From: Nitrospira sp.
GTDB lineage: Bacteria; Nitrospirota; Nitrospiria; Nitrospirales; Nitrospiraceae
Reading direction: 5' to 3'
DNA length: 64,000 nucleotides
Assembly (NCBI GenBank): GCA_029194535.1
Contig: JARFXR010000001.1
Location: forward strand, 124,001 to 188,000
Shown here: in pieces, positions 61,922 through 64,000 of the stretch
How the letters are laid out: every line of letters begins with the position of its first letter
Position numbering within the stretch: position 1 is the stretch's first letter
Notes under the pieces: model-generated
What the model was told of the DNA's origin: nothing
Seen by the model: only the letters and a program-made list of their open reading frames with translations
Database searches by the model: none
Program-made: the position numbers and the translations under genes

Positions 61922-62785
61922 ATGAAAGTCTTAGTCGCTATGGATGGATCAAAGTATGGCCGGCAGGCCTTGAGTTGGGCGGCGGCCCTCCCGTTGAAGG
62001 ACAAGCCTCGAGTAACGGCCTTGCATGTTCTGGATATCGCCGCCCTGCGCGCCCCGTTTGTCTCGCAGTCCATGGTAGCCGGGAACGAGCGGTTCATCCA
62101 GCAGGAAATCAGGCACATGGAGCGTCGCTCGGCCGAGACCCTCGCCGGAGCGCGTCGGCAGATGCGCGTGCTTCGCCTCAACGGGAAGGCGAAGGAATTG
62201 CGGGGGGGCGTCGCGCCGACGATTCTCAAGCAAGCCGCGAACACGCACGGCATGGTCATCGTCGGCAGCCAGGGGCTCGATGCGCTGGACCGTCTGATGC
62301 TCGGCAGTATCTCGACCAACGTGCTGCATCATGCGTCCTGCCCCGTGCTGATCGCCAAGACACCCATCAAATCGGTGCGCCGGATCGTTCTGGCTGCCGA
62401 CGGATCGGCGTCTTCACGGCAGGCGATGAAATGGCTTCTGACGAAATTCCGCCCGAACGTCTCCACTGATAAGGACGCCCGGACACCGCTCCACATAACG
62501 GTGGTTCATGTGATGCCGTTTCTCAAGTATCCGGAACTGAAGGAGGCGGGGAGTCGCCTCGCTGAAGAGCATCGACTCAAGCTGGCCGGCGCGGGCTTTG
62601 TCGCCGACGCCGTCTGCCGGTTGGGCAGGCCGGCTGATGAGATTGTGAAGGTGGCCACGGAGCGCCGAACGGACTTGATCGTCATGGGAGCGCAGGGCCT
62701 GGGAGCGATCGCCAGGCTGGTGCTGGGTAGCGTATCAACCCGAGTCGCCCAACGATCCTCCATATCGGTGCTGGTGACGAGATGA
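61922..62785 (+). CDS. Tandem-domain universal stress protein
   Basis: 287 residues, two Usp domains. Start M-K-V-L-V-A-M-D-G-S; ATP-binding motifs G-S-Q-G-L-D-A-L-D-R-L-M-L-G-S and G-A-Q-G-L-G-A-I-A-R-L-V-L-G-S. ATG 61922 is preferred (AAAGGA eight bases upstream); ATG 61913 is in frame and close. It starts 31 bases after the phosphofructokinase gene, so both are probably one transcript. Confidence 0.92.
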   Translation: MKVLVAMDGSKYGRQALSWAAALPLKDKPRVTALHVLDIAALRAPFVSQSMVAGNERFIQQEIRHMERRSAETLAGARRQMRVLRLNGKAKELRGGVAPTILKQAANTHGMVIVGSQGLDALDRLMLGSISTNVLHHASCPVLIAKTPIKSVRRIVLAADGSASSRQAMKWLLTKFRPNVSTDKDARTPLHITVVHVMPFLKYPELKEAGSRLAEEHRLKLAGAGFVADAVCRLGRPADEIVKVATERRTDLIVMGAQGLGAIARLVLGSVSTRVAQRSSISVLVTR

Positions 62786-62948
62786 TCGTCACTGTTCTCT
62801 CCCGGGTGCGGTGTGAAGGGAGGAGCCGATGGCACTCCTTCGCAAAAGTCACAGGTGTTAGGTTTTTACAACAACGGCTTGGAATCAAGCATGATCAATT
62901 AACCACTATAAAACAATAGTTTACGATACATTCCCGCCAGAATTTCTA

Positions 62949-62966
62949 TTGGCATGTGAGTTGCTG
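62949..62966 (+). promoter_or_regulatory. Sigma-54-like promoter upstream of lpxC
   Basis: TTGGCATGTGAGTTGCT: GG (62951-62952), exactly ten bases, GC (63-64 of the line, 62963-62964), in the TTGGCA and TTGCT context. The start codon is about 30 bases downstream. The 160 bases before it are AT-rich (gttttacaacaac, aattaaccactataaa). Found by eye. Confidence 0.55.
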
Positions 62967-62993
62967 TCTCGACCAGTAGATCGGAGGTGCCAG

Positions 62994-63932
62994 GTGAGAC
63001 TGCAACAGACCTTAGCCAATACAATAACCTGCACAGGCGTTGGTCTTCACTCAGGCCAACCCGTTACCTTGACCATGAGACCGGCTTCTCCTGATACCGG
63101 CGTCGTCTTTGTCAATCGAAACGGACATGCGGGAGCCTCTCTCGCAGCCACCGTCAAGCATTTGGTCCCGACCGAGCTTTGCACGGCGATCAGCGGCAAT
63201 GGATTTCAGGTCAAGACGATCGAGCATCTCTTGGCGGCACTGGCCGGGCTGAACGTCGACAATGTGTTCGTCGACCTCGATGCGGGGGAAGCGCCGGTCA
63301 TGGATGGCAGCTCCGCTCAGTTCGTGCGCTTGATCCGCTCGGCGGGCTTGGTTTCCCAAGCCAAGCGCCAACCGTACCTGAAGATGACGAGACCTCTTGA
63401 AGTGGTGGACGGGTCGCGTCGGATTCGTATTGAGCCGTCGTCGACGCCGAGAATCACCTATTCCATTCAATACAACCATCCTCTGATTCAGACACAGACG
63501 TACACCTACGAATACTCGGCGGACGCATTCGAGTCGGAGATTGCCGATGCCCGGACGTTCGGGTTCTTGGAGGAAGTCGAAGCCCTATGGGCGCGCGGGC
63601 TTGGGCGCGGCGGCAACCTGGACAACACGGTCGTGTTGTCGAAGGACGGAGTCTTGAACGAATCCGGTCTCCGTTTCGCCGACGAGTTCGTCCGGCACAA
63701 GGTGCTTGACCTGATCGGCGACTTTGCGCTCCTGGGGGTTCCGTTCATCGGTCATCTGATCGCCGACCGCTCAGGACATGCCCTGCACACAAAACTTGTG
63801 AAGCAGATTCTGGATCATCCGGACTGTTGGGTGCTTCTCAACGCCGACCACGGCTTGACGGTTCCCGAGCTTCTTTCCACCGTGTCCTCCTCGCGGCCGA
63901 CCGCTCCTGTGGCGCTCCAAGCCGCTTCCTGA
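62994..63932 (+). CDS. lpxC: LpxC, UDP-3-O-acyl-GlcNAc deacetylase
   Basis: 312 residues, the normal size. It performs the first committed step of lipid A synthesis in the cytoplasm. Zn2+ ligands are in T-I-E-H78-L-L, near H234 in R-H-K-V-L-D-L-I-G-D, and the aspartate in that same segment; G-L-H-S-G-Q-P at the N-terminus and D-G-S-S-A-Q-F are conserved. GTG 62994 is chosen because GGAGGTG is just upstream; an earlier TTG at 62949 overlaps the promoter. Confirms an LPS-bearing outer membrane. The gene is followed by a terminator. Confidence 0.95.
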   Translation: MRLQQTLANTITCTGVGLHSGQPVTLTMRPASPDTGVVFVNRNGHAGASLAATVKHLVPTELCTAISGNGFQVKTIEHLLAALAGLNVDNVFVDLDAGEAPVMDGSSAQFVRLIRSAGLVSQAKRQPYLKMTRPLEVVDGSRRIRIEPSSTPRITYSIQYNHPLIQTQTYTYEYSADAFESEIADARTFGFLEEVEALWARGLGRGGNLDNTVVLSKDGVLNESGLRFADEFVRHKVLDLIGDFALLGVPFIGHLIADRSGHALHTKLVKQILDHPDCWVLLNADHGLTVPELLSTVSSSRPTAPVALQAAS

Positions 63933-63956
63933 ACACCCCTGTAACAAACCCCATGA

Positions 63957-63991
63957 CCGACCGCCCCGCCCCCGCTCGGGGGCGGTCGATT
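63957..63991 (+). terminator. Likely terminator after lpxC
   Basis: GACCGCCCC, loop of about 11 bases, GGGGGCGGTC: a GC-rich stem of nine pairs followed by gattggtct rather than a pure U-run. Reasonable terminator, not ideal. Confidence 0.6.
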
Positions 63992-64000
63992 GGTCTGCGT

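Overview
The window reads as chromosomal DNA of a GC-rich, Gram-negative, diderm bacterium, most likely a Nitrospira-type nitrifier. This is inference from content, not from a marker gene: lpxC shows an LPS outer membrane, and the mix of a bacterial V/A-type ATPase, formate dehydrogenase with a formate/nitrite channel, PPi-type phosphofructokinase, several universal stress proteins, a cupredoxin, exported pentapeptide-repeat protein and palindromic 'ctgagtgctg'-type intergenic repeats fits that group. No rRNA, tRNA or CRISPR array was seen.

Layout. 1-8.8 kb: tail of a trypsin-like protease, then a complete V/A-ATPase operon (stalk, I, K, E, C, F, A, B, D). 8.8-15.7 kb: acyl-CoA dehydrogenase, facing a reverse-strand operon of a thiamine-diphosphate 2-oxoacid decarboxylase, ETF-quinone oxidoreductase and both ETF subunits, which together would pass acyl-CoA electrons to the quinone pool. 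15.9-20.4 kb: debris of a flavodoxin-fold reductase, then a type IIG-like restriction-modification gene with two in-frame stop codons whose frame runs on into a Fic toxin; a small FicA/VbhA-type antitoxin lies in another frame at the junction. 20.7-27.5 kb: YbaK-type deacylase, glutathionyl-hydroquinone reductase, a NarL-type two-component pair and small unknown proteins. 27.8-36.4 kb: HME-RND metal efflux adaptor and pump, a Ca2+-type P-ATPase carrying an in-frame palindromic insertion, a secreted protein and a CBS-domain protein.

36.5-45.6 kb is a decaying accessory island: an internally deleted HsdM, arylsulfatase plus porin, an intact IS5-like element, two broken response-regulator fragments, an AT-rich orphan membrane protein, an alginate-export-type porin, hairpins like an IS200/IS605 end, and a broken second copy of the first porin. 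45.8-54.9 kb is a stress/housekeeping block: pentapeptide protein, cytochrome c and frameshifted hibernation factor (an operon behind a sigma-54-like promoter), phosphotransferase and CysC-like kinase, universal stress proteins, alpha/beta hydrolase, cupredoxin (also behind a sigma-54-like site) and a DUF2934 pair. 54.9-64 kb: a NAD-linked formate dehydrogenase module (NuoE-like, NuoF-like, catalytic subunit, FNT channel), PPi-phosphofructokinase, a tandem stress protein and lpxC with a third sigma-54-like promoter and a terminator.

The most unusual item is the methylase/Fic region, where toxin and methylase share one open frame and the likely antitoxin overprints the junction.
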